A stretch of 64,000 nucleotides of DNA from Actinomyces minihominis (lineage in GTDB: Bacteria; Actinomycetota; Actinomycetes; Actinomycetales; Actinomycetaceae): positions 1-64,000 of the forward strand of contig NZ_FYEG01000008.1 of the NCBI RefSeq assembly GCF_900187855.1, written 5' to 3'. The position numbers and the translations under genes were made by a program. Shown here in pieces: positions 56,477 through 64,000 of this stretch; the first letter of the stretch is position 1; every line of letters starts with the position of its first letter. Under the pieces are notes generated by a model, which had not been told where the DNA came from, searched no databases, and saw nothing but the letters and a program-made list of their open reading frames with translations.

Positions 56477-57847
56477 TCAGTCCCTAGCCATCTTCGATAT
56501 CAGTTCGCCGACTCGCTCGTCCTCGGTGGCAAATGGGTCCTGCAGGGCAATCATCATTCCCGTGCCATCGAGCCGGAGGTTGACCCAGTCCACCCCGAGA
56601 TCGCGGCGATGGGTTTCCGCCGCTTTCACGGCGGCTCCCCTCAGGGTGGCTCGCGTCGTCGCGGGAGCCTGCTCAACTGCCTGCTCCACCTGGGCGGACG
56701 AAGTCAGTCTGAGCATGGCCCCGCTGGCTTCCATCCGCGGAGCCAGTCCGGCATCCGTGATGTCGTGGTAAGCCAGCAGTAGGCGCGCCACCCGCGGGTC
56801 GTCAAGAGTCGCTCCGGTACGTTCGCGATAGCTGTGCACCAGGTTCATCTTGATGGCGTAGTCGATCTCGGTGGAGATTCCCGCCCAGTCTCGGGACTCA
56901 ACCGCGTCTAGGGCACGCCCCCACAGATCAAACAGGTAGGCATAGAGGTCCGAAACACTCTCGCCTCTGAGTGAGGCGAGGGCACGCGTGCGGATCTCCC
57001 TTTGGATCTCTACTGCCGTCATCAGGCGCCCGTCAGCAAGGGCAACCTTTGCCTCTCCGGTCAGGTCCAAACTGATCTGGCGAATGGCTTCAAGTGGTTC
57101 CGCCAGGACGAGGTCGGCGAAGTTGCTCCCGGTCTCAAGAGCGTGCAGCACGAGGTCGGTGCTGGCGACCTTTAGAGCAGTGGTCGGCTCTGCCACATTG
57201 GTATCACCCACGATGACGTGAAGGCGCCGGTAGGAAGTCGAGTCCGCGAGGGGCTCATCCCGGGTGTTGATAATGGGTCGAGCCCGCGTTGTCGCCCCAG
57301 AGAGGGCATCATGCATCTGGTCAGCGCGCGCCGAGAAGGCATAGCTCACCTCACCATCATCAGAGGTGACGATGGCACCAGCACCGGCAATAATCTGGCG
57401 GGTAACGAAAAACGAGATTAAGGCATCCGCCATTTCGCGAAAGTCCCTGCTGCGCCTCAGCAGGTAGTTTTCATGGCAGCCAAAAGAGTTTCCGACTGAG
57501 TCCATGTTGTTGGCAAACAGGTGGATCTGCCCTTTAATGCCGCGTTCGTCAAGATCCTGATCGGCTTCGCGAGCCATCTGAGACAGCATGTCTGATCCGG
57601 CCCTGACCTGCGCGAGGAGGTCCCAGACGTCAGAGCACTCAGCAGTGGCATACTCTGGATGCGCTCCGACATCCAGGTAGAGGCGGCCCCCATTAGGTAG
57701 AAAGACATTGGTTGAGCGTCCCCGCTTCACCAGTGGTTCAAACAGGATCCGCGCGGCCTCCTCCGGCTCCAGGGGTGGAACTCCCCCCGTCGTCGACGCA
57801 CAGGTCAGCCCGTACTCGGTCTCGACCCCGAAGATCCTGCGATGCAC
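56477..57847 (-). CDS. pafA: Pup--protein ligase
   Basis: PafA joins the C-terminal Glu of Pup to substrate lysines, using ATP through a glutamine-synthetase-like fold. The 456-residue protein shows FGVETEYGLT, DVGAHPEYATAEC and FANNMDSVGNSFGCHENYLL, the conserved Mg/ATP-binding blocks. Its GTG start follows the pup stop with no spacer (TAGGTG). The prcBA genes, which often lie between pup and pafA, are absent. Confidence 0.95.
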   Translation of the reverse strand: MHRRIFGVETEYGLTCASTTGGVPPLEPEEAARILFEPLVKRGRSTNVFLPNGGRLYLDVGAHPEYATAECSDVWDLLAQVRAGSDMLSQMAREADQDLDERGIKGQIHLFANNMDSVGNSFGCHENYLLRRSRDFREMADALISFFVTRQIIAGAGAIVTSDDGEVSYAFSARADQMHDALSGATTRARPIINTRDEPLADSTSYRRLHVIVGDTNVAEPTTALKVASTDLVLHALETGSNFADLVLAEPLEAIRQISLDLTGEAKVALADGRLMTAVEIQREIRTRALASLRGESVSDLYAYLFDLWGRALDAVESRDWAGISTEIDYAIKMNLVHSYRERTGATLDDPRVARLLLAYHDITDAGLAPRMEASGAMLRLTSSAQVEQAVEQAPATTRATLRGAAVKAAETHRRDLGVDWVNLRLDGTGMMIALQDPFATEDERVGELISKMARD

Positions 57848-58027
57848 CTACTGGCCGCCCTTCTGAACGAAGCCCTGAACGAACGACTCCGCATTCTGCT
57901 CGAGGACGACGTCAATTTCTTCCAGTATCGAATCGAGTGGGTTGACGTGAACCTGGCCGGCCCCCACCGCCCCGTCTTCGTCTTCAAAGTCGTCTCCGCC
58001 ACCGCCGTGGACGCTAATCTGTGCCAT
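57848..58027 (-). CDS. pup: Prokaryotic ubiquitin-like protein Pup
   Basis: A 59-residue acidic, Gly-rich protein starts at the ATG at 58027. It carries the coiled-coil helix that ARC binds (PLDSILEEIDVVLEQNAESF) and ends with VQKGGQ. The terminal Gln means that Dop must deamidate it to Glu before ligation by PafA. The only Lys is at position 56. GGGAG lies just upstream of the start. The gene sits between dop and pafA with 31 and 0 bp spacing. Confidence 0.96.
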   Translation of the reverse strand: MAQISVHGGGGDDFEDEDGAVGAGQVHVNPLDSILEEIDVVLEQNAESFVQGFVQKGGQ

Positions 58028-58058
58028 GGTGCTCCCTTCGCTTCCCCCAGCTTACTTT

Positions 58059-59588
58059 CTACTGGATGTTTGACGAGGTCGAGGCCGGATCCGCAAGCGG
58101 GACCCGTACCAGGTGCTTGCCACTTGGGTGCCTGCTGACCAGGGAGGTCCAGGAGGCATACTCGAGGTGCGGGTTATCCCGGACTTCGTTTCCTCGAACC
58201 AGGGCCCTGGTTCCGGGGGGTGGAGTGTCAGCTGCAGCGCTGATCTGTTCTTCTGAGAACAGTTCCTCGACCATACCGGCGCGCCTCAGGACTTCAACTA
58301 GAGACTTTTCGGGGCGCAGGTCGGACCACTGCAGGTCCATCGCGATGATTCGAGGGTCGTCCCACTCGACTCCGAGCCTGGTTCGCTGGCGATCTAACAG
58401 CAGGTACTTACCCACCCACTCAACCTGGGCGGCTGCACTGAGGGGATCCTCTTCGAGTAGGTCGAGCACCTCGCCCCAGCGACGTACGACTTGCTGATCA
58501 ACCTCTGAAAGTGCTCCTTCAAGCGCATCGATTACCAGGTCCCTGTAGCGACGTTGAATGTGGAGGGCGGTCGCCGACTCCCCACTTCGCATTGTCAGCT
58601 CACGCTTCAGGGTCAGGTCTCCAGAAACCTCCTGGACAGCCTCGACCGGGTTGTCGATATCAAGGTTTTCCCACTCCATTGTCGTTCCCGCCTCGATGGC
58701 GCGAAGCACCAGGGAGGTGGTTCCGAGTCTGAGAAGGGCCGACACGTCAAAGAGGTTGGCATCTCCGCCAATCACGTGGACTCTGCGCCAGAAGTGGTGG
58801 TTGGCATGTGGCTCGTCACGGGTGTTGAAGATAGGACGGTTGAAGGTTGTCTCCAAACCGATGTCATTTTCTACGTAATCGGCGCGCTGCGAGATTTGGA
58901 AGCCGGCGCGCTCGGACCGCTGCCCCAAACCGACGCGGCCACTGCCGCAGAAGATCTGCCTGGTCACCAGGAAGGGGATCGAAAAGCGGATGAGATCATC
59001 GAGGTCTGCGGCGCGCTCTACCTGGTAGTTCTCGTGGGAGCCATAGGTGGCGCCCTTTCCATCGACGTTGTTCTTGAGGAGGACCAGCGGGGCCTCCCCC
59101 CGGTCTTCTCGCATCTTCATCACCCGGCGGGCGACCTCGTCCCCAGCCTTGTCCCACAGCACCGCATCTAGTGCATTGAGGGACTCGGGTGAAGAGTACT
59201 CGGGGTGGGCGTGGTCAACGTAGAAACGTGCTCCGTTGGTGAGGACGATCGAGGTGGGACTGAAGAGGCGACGTTCCTCGGCACCCGGAACAGGGAGGTT
59301 CTCTGAACCTCCTGATGGTGCCAGGTGGTAGGGGTCATCGGTCAGAAGTGATGGGTCGACGTTGGCGCGATCCAGGCGTATCCCGCGGATGTCGTTCAGG
59401 GGATCCTCTCCGCGGTAGTCCCAACTAACCGCTGGCAACGGGTGGCGGTAGTTTTGCGCGTAGGTTGAGACCGCTTCTGTTGACAGGGCGATCGCATTTG
59501 CACCCGGTTCACCGGGCCGATAAATACCAAACTCAGTTTCAGTTCCCATGACCCGCGCGGCGTGGTTTGGCTTCAACCCAGAGTCCAT
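58059..59588 (-). CDS. dop: Depupylase / Pup deamidase
   Basis: Dop turns Pup-Gln into Pup-Glu and removes Pup from proteins. The 509-residue protein has the PafA/Dop core MGTETEFGIYRPG, YVDHAHPEYSSPE and LLKNNVDGKGATYGSHENYQ, plus the Dop-specific loop region after residue ~40 (SWDYRGEDPLNDIRG) absent from PafA. The ATG at 59588 follows GGAGGAG. It lies 32 bp after arc. Confidence 0.95.
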   Translation of the reverse strand: MDSGLKPNHAARVMGTETEFGIYRPGEPGANAIALSTEAVSTYAQNYRHPLPAVSWDYRGEDPLNDIRGIRLDRANVDPSLLTDDPYHLAPSGGSENLPVPGAEERRLFSPTSIVLTNGARFYVDHAHPEYSSPESLNALDAVLWDKAGDEVARRVMKMREDRGEAPLVLLKNNVDGKGATYGSHENYQVERAADLDDLIRFSIPFLVTRQIFCGSGRVGLGQRSERAGFQISQRADYVENDIGLETTFNRPIFNTRDEPHANHHFWRRVHVIGGDANLFDVSALLRLGTTSLVLRAIEAGTTMEWENLDIDNPVEAVQEVSGDLTLKRELTMRSGESATALHIQRRYRDLVIDALEGALSEVDQQVVRRWGEVLDLLEEDPLSAAAQVEWVGKYLLLDRQRTRLGVEWDDPRIIAMDLQWSDLRPEKSLVEVLRRAGMVEELFSEEQISAAADTPPPGTRALVRGNEVRDNPHLEYASWTSLVSRHPSGKHLVRVPLADPASTSSNIQ

Positions 59589-59620
59589 TTCAGTTGCTCC
59601 TCCTTCGGCAGTCCTGCAAC

Positions 59621-61162
59621 CTAGTCGTGTTGGATCGGGGTGATATTAGCGACTTCGCCCCCGCGCAGGCCCACGGTACGCGCCCACTCCTCAGGGGTCG
59701 TGGTTGAGGCTAGTTCGAGGGACTCCCGCATCTCTTCCTCAACTCCCTTCAGCACGTGAGCTGTGGTCAATCCGCTTTCTCCGGTTGCAAGGGAGTCCTT
59801 GATGGCTGCCTTCTTGGCGCGCTCAACGATGCCGGCAATCATTGCGCCCGAGACCAAATCGGAGGGGTAGAGAATGTCGAACTGCCCGTTCGTCAGGCGA
59901 ATCTCAAACAGTGCGCTTGCACTGTCTCGAACGTAGAGGCGGTCGAGGGCACGTTCGATAAGAAGTTCGACCGCGGCCTCGGCGGAGCCTTCCACGGCGA
60001 TTAACTCCGGGCTGATTGGAAGATCCGGGGTCAGGTACTTGGTGAAGATATCGTGAGCCTGCCGGCGGTTGGGTCGGTCAATGCGAATGCGGACGTCAAG
60101 CCGCCCCGGACGCAGGACAGCAGGATCAATCATGTCGGGCCGGTTTGAGGCACCGATGACAACGACATTCTCCATTGCCTCAAGCCCGTCCATCTCTGCG
60201 AGGAGCTGGGGCACAATCATGGTTTCAACATCCGAGGAGATTCCGGTGCCGCGTGTACGGAACAGGGCTTCCATCTCATCAAAGAAGATGACGACGGGTA
60301 CATCCGAGGAAGCGAGGGCACGAGCCCGGGTGAAGATGGCCCGAATGTGTCGTTCGGTTTCACCAACGAACTTATTGAGTAGTTCAGGTCCCTTGATGGA
60401 GATGAAGTAGGTCTTCTGCGAATGCTCCGCAGATAGTGCCGTGGCAACGGCCTTGGCGATCAGGGTTTTACCGGAACCAGGTGGACCGTAAAGGAGGATG
60501 CCACGAGGGGGTCGCAGATCGTAGCGACGGAACAGTTCGGGGTGGGTGAAGGGCAGCTCAATAGCATCCCGTACCTGGGCGATCTGCTCGTCAAGACCAC
60601 CGATGGCAGAGTAGGGAACGTCCGGCACCTCCGGGGTGAGTAGATCTTCCACGTCGGTGCGTACGATCCGCTCGTAGGCAAACCCCGCCCTCGGGTCACA
60701 CATGATGTTGTCCCCGGCCCTCAGGGTGCCATGGCGTAGGGGTCCGGCCAGGTGAAGGATGTGATCGGCCCCGTTGTTCGAGGCCGCAAGGACCCGGTCA
60801 TTTCCAAGAACCTCGAGGACGGTGGCAAGCGTTCCCTCGCGAGGGAAGCCGAGCGACTGGGCTACCGTTTGTCGTTCGTCGATTCTCAGGAGGGAACCCG
60901 GGCTCAGGGCGGTGAAATCCAGATCCGGCGCCACCGGAAGTCGCATACGGCGGCTTCCAATCAGCACTTCAACCTCAAGGGTTAGGGGGTGGGCAGAGAC
61001 CAGAACACCGATCGTTGAGGGCGGCCGGTTAATCATGTCGACCTCGGCTTGAAGGTCGATGATTTGCTTTCGAGCTCGGATCAACGCATCGGTGAGGTTG
61101 CCGTTCTTCTCTTCGAGTCCCGAGATCTGCAGTCGCAGCTGCGCAGTGTTCTGATCAGGCAT
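59621..61162 (-). CDS. arc: Proteasome-type AAA ATPase ARC/Mpa
   Basis: ARC (Mpa) recognises pupylated proteins and unfolds them with ATP. The order is an N-terminal coiled coil (LRLQISGLEEKNGNLTDALI), two OB folds, and an AAA module with Walker A (YGPPGSGKTLIAKAVA), Walker B (VVIFFDEMEALF) and arginine-finger region (DMIDPAVLRPGRLDVRIRI). The C-terminus is NITPIQHD and lacks the QYL/HbYX-like tail that opens the 20S proteasome. The ATG at 61162 was chosen; the frame is open to 61177 and overlaps the methyltransferase gene. Confidence 0.94.
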   Translation of the reverse strand: MPDQNTAQLRLQISGLEEKNGNLTDALIRARKQIIDLQAEVDMINRPPSTIGVLVSAHPLTLEVEVLIGSRRMRLPVAPDLDFTALSPGSLLRIDERQTVAQSLGFPREGTLATVLEVLGNDRVLAASNNGADHILHLAGPLRHGTLRAGDNIMCDPRAGFAYERIVRTDVEDLLTPEVPDVPYSAIGGLDEQIAQVRDAIELPFTHPELFRRYDLRPPRGILLYGPPGSGKTLIAKAVATALSAEHSQKTYFISIKGPELLNKFVGETERHIRAIFTRARALASSDVPVVIFFDEMEALFRTRGTGISSDVETMIVPQLLAEMDGLEAMENVVVIGASNRPDMIDPAVLRPGRLDVRIRIDRPNRRQAHDIFTKYLTPDLPISPELIAVEGSAEAAVELLIERALDRLYVRDSASALFEIRLTNGQFDILYPSDLVSGAMIAGIVERAKKAAIKDSLATGESGLTTAHVLKGVEEEMRESLELASTTTPEEWARTVGLRGGEVANITPIQHD

Positions 61163-62213
61163 CGGTGTCGTCCTCATTCATCATCGTTTCATCCGCTTCT
61201 TTGCCGAGCCAGGTGGCTGCGCGTGACTCAACATCCCGTCGCAGGCGGCGCAGTTTCTTGGCGTTTGGCTGCCGCAGTCCCAGGGTCTCTTCGGACCACT
61301 CGGTCACCCCGTCCCACTCTCCGCCCTTGCCCTCAGCTGCGGGGGCGGGGCGCGATACCAACTCGTGGTTGCCTGTGCCGGGGGCCAGGCGGCGGGCAAC
61401 CACCAGGAAGCCGGTGTGGGCGACCATGCGGTGGTCCGGCCGAACGGATAGTCCCTCAACGTGCCAGGAGCGAATCGTGGACTCCCAGGAGTAGGGGTTG
61501 GAGAACTCTCCTGATTGACGTAGTTTCTCAACGACTCGAGACATCTGCGGCACGGTGGCCACGTAGGCTAGGAACACTCCCCCGGCTTCCAGGACTCGGG
61601 CGGCCCCATCAACGAAGTCCCACGGGTTGAGGAGGTCGAAAATCACCCGGTCGTACGACTGCGGTTCAATCTGCTCAAGTGCCACACCTATGTCGGCTAC
61701 CTGAAGTTCCCAGGCCGGGTGCCTCCCCCCGAACCAGAGGTCAACATTGGCCTGGGCAATCGCCGCAAACTCTTCGCGAATCTCAACTGAATGAAGATGA
61801 CCGTAAGGGCCCACGGCACTTAGAAGCGAGGCAGAAAGCGCCCCGGATCCCACTCCTGATTCCAGGACCCGGGCCCCCGGGAAGATATCGGCAAACTGGA
61901 CGATCTGGCCCGCATCCTTGGGGTAGATAATGGCGGCACCACGCGGCATCGACAGGGTGTAGTCCGAGAGAAGGGGACGGATCACCTGGAAGGTCTTACC
62001 GTCGGCGACCTCAACCACCTGACCGTCTGGTTTACCGAGGACGTCGTCGTGGTCAAGCGTTCCCCGGTTGGTTTGAAAGCGTCCTCCGGGAACCAGGGTC
62101 ACGGTGTGGAGTCGACCTTTCGGATCCGTCACCTGAACCTTGTCACCTGGCCGCAAGGGCCCGCGTCGGCGGGCTGGACCCATTGGCTCATCTCCGCTAA
62201 AGGCAGTGCTCAT
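61155..62213 (-). CDS. trmI: tRNA (adenine-58-N1)-methyltransferase TrmI
   Basis: TrmI makes m1A58 in the T-loop of tRNA. The 352-residue protein shows an N-terminal beta domain, YPKDAGQIVQFADIFPGARVLESGVGSGALSASLL (SAM motif I), VEIREEFAAIAQANVDLWFG and the conserved VIFDLLNPWDFVDGAARVL. The gene order trmI-arc is typical of actinobacteria. The ATG at 62213 was preferred over a TTG at 62243. Confidence 0.94.
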   Translation of the reverse strand: MSTAFSGDEPMGPARRRGPLRPGDKVQVTDPKGRLHTVTLVPGGRFQTNRGTLDHDDVLGKPDGQVVEVADGKTFQVIRPLLSDYTLSMPRGAAIIYPKDAGQIVQFADIFPGARVLESGVGSGALSASLLSAVGPYGHLHSVEIREEFAAIAQANVDLWFGGRHPAWELQVADIGVALEQIEPQSYDRVIFDLLNPWDFVDGAARVLEAGGVFLAYVATVPQMSRVVEKLRQSGEFSNPYSWESTIRSWHVEGLSVRPDHRMVAHTGFLVVARRLAPGTGNHELVSRPAPAAEGKGGEWDGVTEWSEETLGLRQPNAKKLRRLRRDVESRAATWLGKEADETMMNEDDTDA

Positions 62214-62318
62214 CGTGTTCCATTCAGACTTGGGGATCTCCAATAACTCTACCCAGACGGGTCTTAAGCACCAGTCCCCGAAGCCATGAGCCTCACCACG
62301 ACAGACTAGAGTTACCGC

Positions 62319-63146
62319 ATGTCACGATCCCCAGCGCTGTCTGCATCGAGAGCCAAAGAGTACCTGCAGTGCCCACTCAAGTTCCGCTACTCGGTGGTCG
62401 ATGGAGTACGCCAGCCCCCGACTGAAGCCACAGTCAAAGGCAATGTTGTTCATGAGGTCCTGGAGGACCTTTTCAAAGAACCGCGGACAGCTAGGACTCC
62501 CCAGACCGCCCGGGGGCTTCTCCCCGGGGCCTGGCGGTCTGTCCTTTCCCGGGACGAGCAGGCTCAGGCGCTGTTCGAAAACCCTGGGGTGGCAGCCACC
62601 GGCCGCGCGGATACTGAGAAGCTGGTCGACAACTACTTCACCTTGGAACAGCCCCAGAACCTGCAGCCGAAAGGTTGTGAAGAGCTGGTTGATGCACGTC
62701 TGAACTCCGGGGTGCTACTCCGGGGGATCATCGATCGGATTGATGAGGCCCCGGACGGTGCTCTGCGGGTTATTGACTACAAGACAGGCCGGGCCCCCTC
62801 CCCCAGGTTCATGGAGGACGCCCTCTTCCAGATGCGTTTCTACTCGCTGCTGCTAAGGGAGACCCAGCGCCTCCCCAAGCGAACCCAGCTGCTCTACTTA
62901 CGCACCGGAAATGTGCTCACGCTTGACCCCGATCCTGCCGCTATTGAAGGGTTCGAGGGCGAGGTCAACGCACTGTGGGAGCGGATCGAATCAGACGCCA
63001 ACCGAGAGGTCTTCGAACCGAAAACTTCGCGCCTGTGTGACTGGTGTCCATTCCAGGCTGACTGCCCCGCGTTCGGGGGCGTGCTGAAACCGCTCCCTGA
63101 GGAAGGTTTGCGAAAACTCCTGTCGATCCGTCAGACAGAGCGATAG
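62319..63146 (+). CDS. RecB-family PD-(D/E)XK nuclease with 4Fe-4S cysteines
   Basis: The 275-residue protein matches the Cas4/AddB-like PDDEXK_1 group: SASRAKEYLQCPLKFRY with the first Cys, GNVVHEVLEDL with the catalytic His, GIIDRIDEAPDGALRVIDYKTGRAP with Asp and the D-x-K motif, and the C-terminal cluster LCDWCPFQADCP. The four Cys positions fit an iron-sulfur cluster. The stand-alone form next to trmI is widespread in actinobacteria. It is divergent from trmI and overlaps the convergent HAD gene by 16 bp. Confidence 0.9.
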   Translation: MSRSPALSASRAKEYLQCPLKFRYSVVDGVRQPPTEATVKGNVVHEVLEDLFKEPRTARTPQTARGLLPGAWRSVLSRDEQAQALFENPGVAATGRADTEKLVDNYFTLEQPQNLQPKGCEELVDARLNSGVLLRGIIDRIDEAPDGALRVIDYKTGRAPSPRFMEDALFQMRFYSLLLRETQRLPKRTQLLYLRTGNVLTLDPDPAAIEGFEGEVNALWERIESDANREVFEPKTSRLCDWCPFQADCPAFGGVLKPLPEEGLRKLLSIRQTER

Positions 63147-63820
63147 TCAACCCGTCGACCCGCTACGATTTCGCCGAGTAGATCGAGGTCGAGGTGAGCG
63201 GCCGACTCCACCCAGTTCAAGCCCTCACGTTCCTCTATTTCTGCAACGCAGGGAATCGCAACCACGGCCGCTCCGGCCGCCAAACCAGAGGTGACTCCGG
63301 CCATCGAGTCCTCGAGGACGACGCAGCCACTTGGCTCAACTCCGAGAAGCTTCATTGCAAGCAGATACGGTTCTGGCGATGGCTTATGGCTCGCCACATC
63401 ATCCGCTGTCACGACAGCATCGAAGAGTCCCGCTGGAACATGCTTCAGCATTGCCTCCACCATCGGCCGAACCGATGAGGTGACGAGGGCGATGGGAACT
63501 CCGGCTTCCTTAAGTTCGAGGGCCAGCTCGAGGGCTCCCGGCCTCATCTTCACCTCACCGGCCTCAATCGTTCGCATCAGGTAGTCCAGCAGGTATGCGA
63601 ACACCTCATCATGGGTGTCTGCGGACCCTGTCTTTTCAATGAGCTTGGTGGTGGTAGCCAGAGCTGAACCACCGACGAGCTCAAGAGCGTCCTCGACTCC
63701 CCATTCTTTTCCGCGCTTCTGAACGTAAGAGGCCTCTGAAGCCAACCAGACCGGTTCGGTATCGGCAAATGTTCCGTCCATATCGAAGAGGACGGCCTGA
63801 AGTGCAGCGTGCGCAGTGAT
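63131..63820 (-). CDS. HAD-superfamily phosphatase (beta-PGM-like), possible ATC start
   Basis: The 229-residue protein has HAD motif I (VLFDMDGTFADTEP), a helical cap, motif II (ALVTSSVRP), motif III (HKPSPEPYLLAM) and motif IV (VVLEDSMAGVTSGLAAGA), as in beta-phosphoglucomutase-like phosphatases. No ATG, GTG or TTG lies at the expected start; AAAGGAAG is followed 7 nt later by ATC at 63820, in frame 9 codons before motif I. The frame is open to 63952, but that part is antisense-like Ser/Pro-rich sequence overlapping uppP. The substrate is unknown. Confidence 0.82.
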   Translation of the reverse strand: MTAHAALQAVLFDMDGTFADTEPVWLASEASYVQKRGKEWGVEDALELVGGSALATTTKLIEKTGSADTHDEVFAYLLDYLMRTIEAGEVKMRPGALELALELKEAGVPIALVTSSVRPMVEAMLKHVPAGLFDAVVTADDVASHKPSPEPYLLAMKLLGVEPSGCVVLEDSMAGVTSGLAAGAAVVAIPCVAEIEEREGLNWVESAAHLDLDLLGEIVAGRRVDYRSV

Positions 63821-63836
63821 GGAGAATCTTCCTTTC

Positions 63837-64000
63837 CTAGACGACGGTGACGGAGAGGGGCTGGAGTACCCCGACGATGAGCAGAACTGCAACGACAATC
63901 GCGAATGCAATGCGGTAGATGACGAAGGGCTCGAATGACTTCGTGGTGACAAGCTTGAGGAACCAGACGATCACCATGTAACCCACGGCAAATGCAACCG
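63837..64000 (-). CDS. uppP: Undecaprenyl-diphosphatase, C-terminal part
   Basis: The minus frame from the window edge to a TAG at 63837 encodes the last ~53 residues of a membrane protein: AVGYMVIVWFLKLVTTKSF, EPFVIYRI, and a final hydrophobic helix (FAIVVAVLLIVGVL). This matches the end of BacA/UppP, which recycles the undecaprenyl carrier of cell-wall synthesis. Its stop lies just before the HAD gene's ribosome site. The rest is outside the window. Confidence 0.85.
   Translation of the reverse strand, partial: VAFAVGYMVIVWFLKLVTTKSFEPFVIYRIAFAIVVAVLLIVGVLQPLSVTVV

Overview
The window looks like a chromosome segment of a mid-GC member of the Actinomycetota, most plausibly an Actinomycetales/Actinomycetaceae-type organism; the genus cannot be fixed from sequence alone. 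The evidence is the gene set and order: whiA-yvcK-rapZ-uvrC, xerD-parA-scpA-scpB-rluB-tyrA-cmk, polA-rpsA-coaE-uvrB, a PdtaR-type ANTAR regulator, and the complete pupylation set (arc, dop, pup, pafA). Start codons are often GTG or TTG, and operons show ATGA, TAGTG or TAATG stop/start overlaps.

Layout. 1-460: debris with insertion-sequence character, then tRNA-Pro(GGG). 0.5-8.9 kb (minus): OsmC protein, a lipoprotein, cmk, tyrA, rluB, scpB, scpA, parA, xerD (chromosome segregation, cell division and aromatic amino acid genes). 9.0-11.1 kb (plus): transketolase. 11.3-20.2 kb (minus): secG, tpiA-pgk-gap glycolysis genes, then whiA-yvcK-rapZ-uvrC. 20.3-22.2 kb (plus): long-chain acyl-CoA ligase. 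22.3-38.6 kb (mostly minus): uvrA, a terC / P-type ATPase / hydrolase operon headed by a yybP-ykoY (Mn2+) riboswitch, uvrB, a BMP-family lipoprotein, coaE, rpsA, polA. 38.6-39.6 kb: thioesterase and pdtaR.

39.6-48.6 kb is an accessory patch set into an otherwise conserved neighbourhood. It holds a translationally coupled pair (an unrecognised tandem-domain protein plus a Met-rich DUF4396 membrane protein), a lipoprotein, gene relics, one isolated type I-E-like CRISPR repeat, two secreted envelope proteins with a shared upstream motif, a DUF4342 gene behind a 26-bp tandem repeat, an isolated nanE next to a truncated nanK, a coiled-coil gene with damaged ends, an unusual tRNA-Leu(CAA) and a PPK2 kinase.

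48.6-64.0 kb: pyk, then a twelve-gene run on the minus strand, trmI-arc-dop-pup-pafA-FKBP-hisF-hisI-trpC-trpB-trpA-lgt, with gaps of at most 47 bp. No proteasome genes lie between pup and pafA, and no trpE lies between hisI and trpC. A RecB-like nuclease, a HAD phosphatase and the 3' end of uppP close the window.

Most genes are conserved housekeeping. The clearest functional insight is the Mn2+ riboswitch controlling terC and a CtpE-like ATPase. The most unusual material is the 39.6-48.6 kb patch and the proteasome-free pupylation locus.
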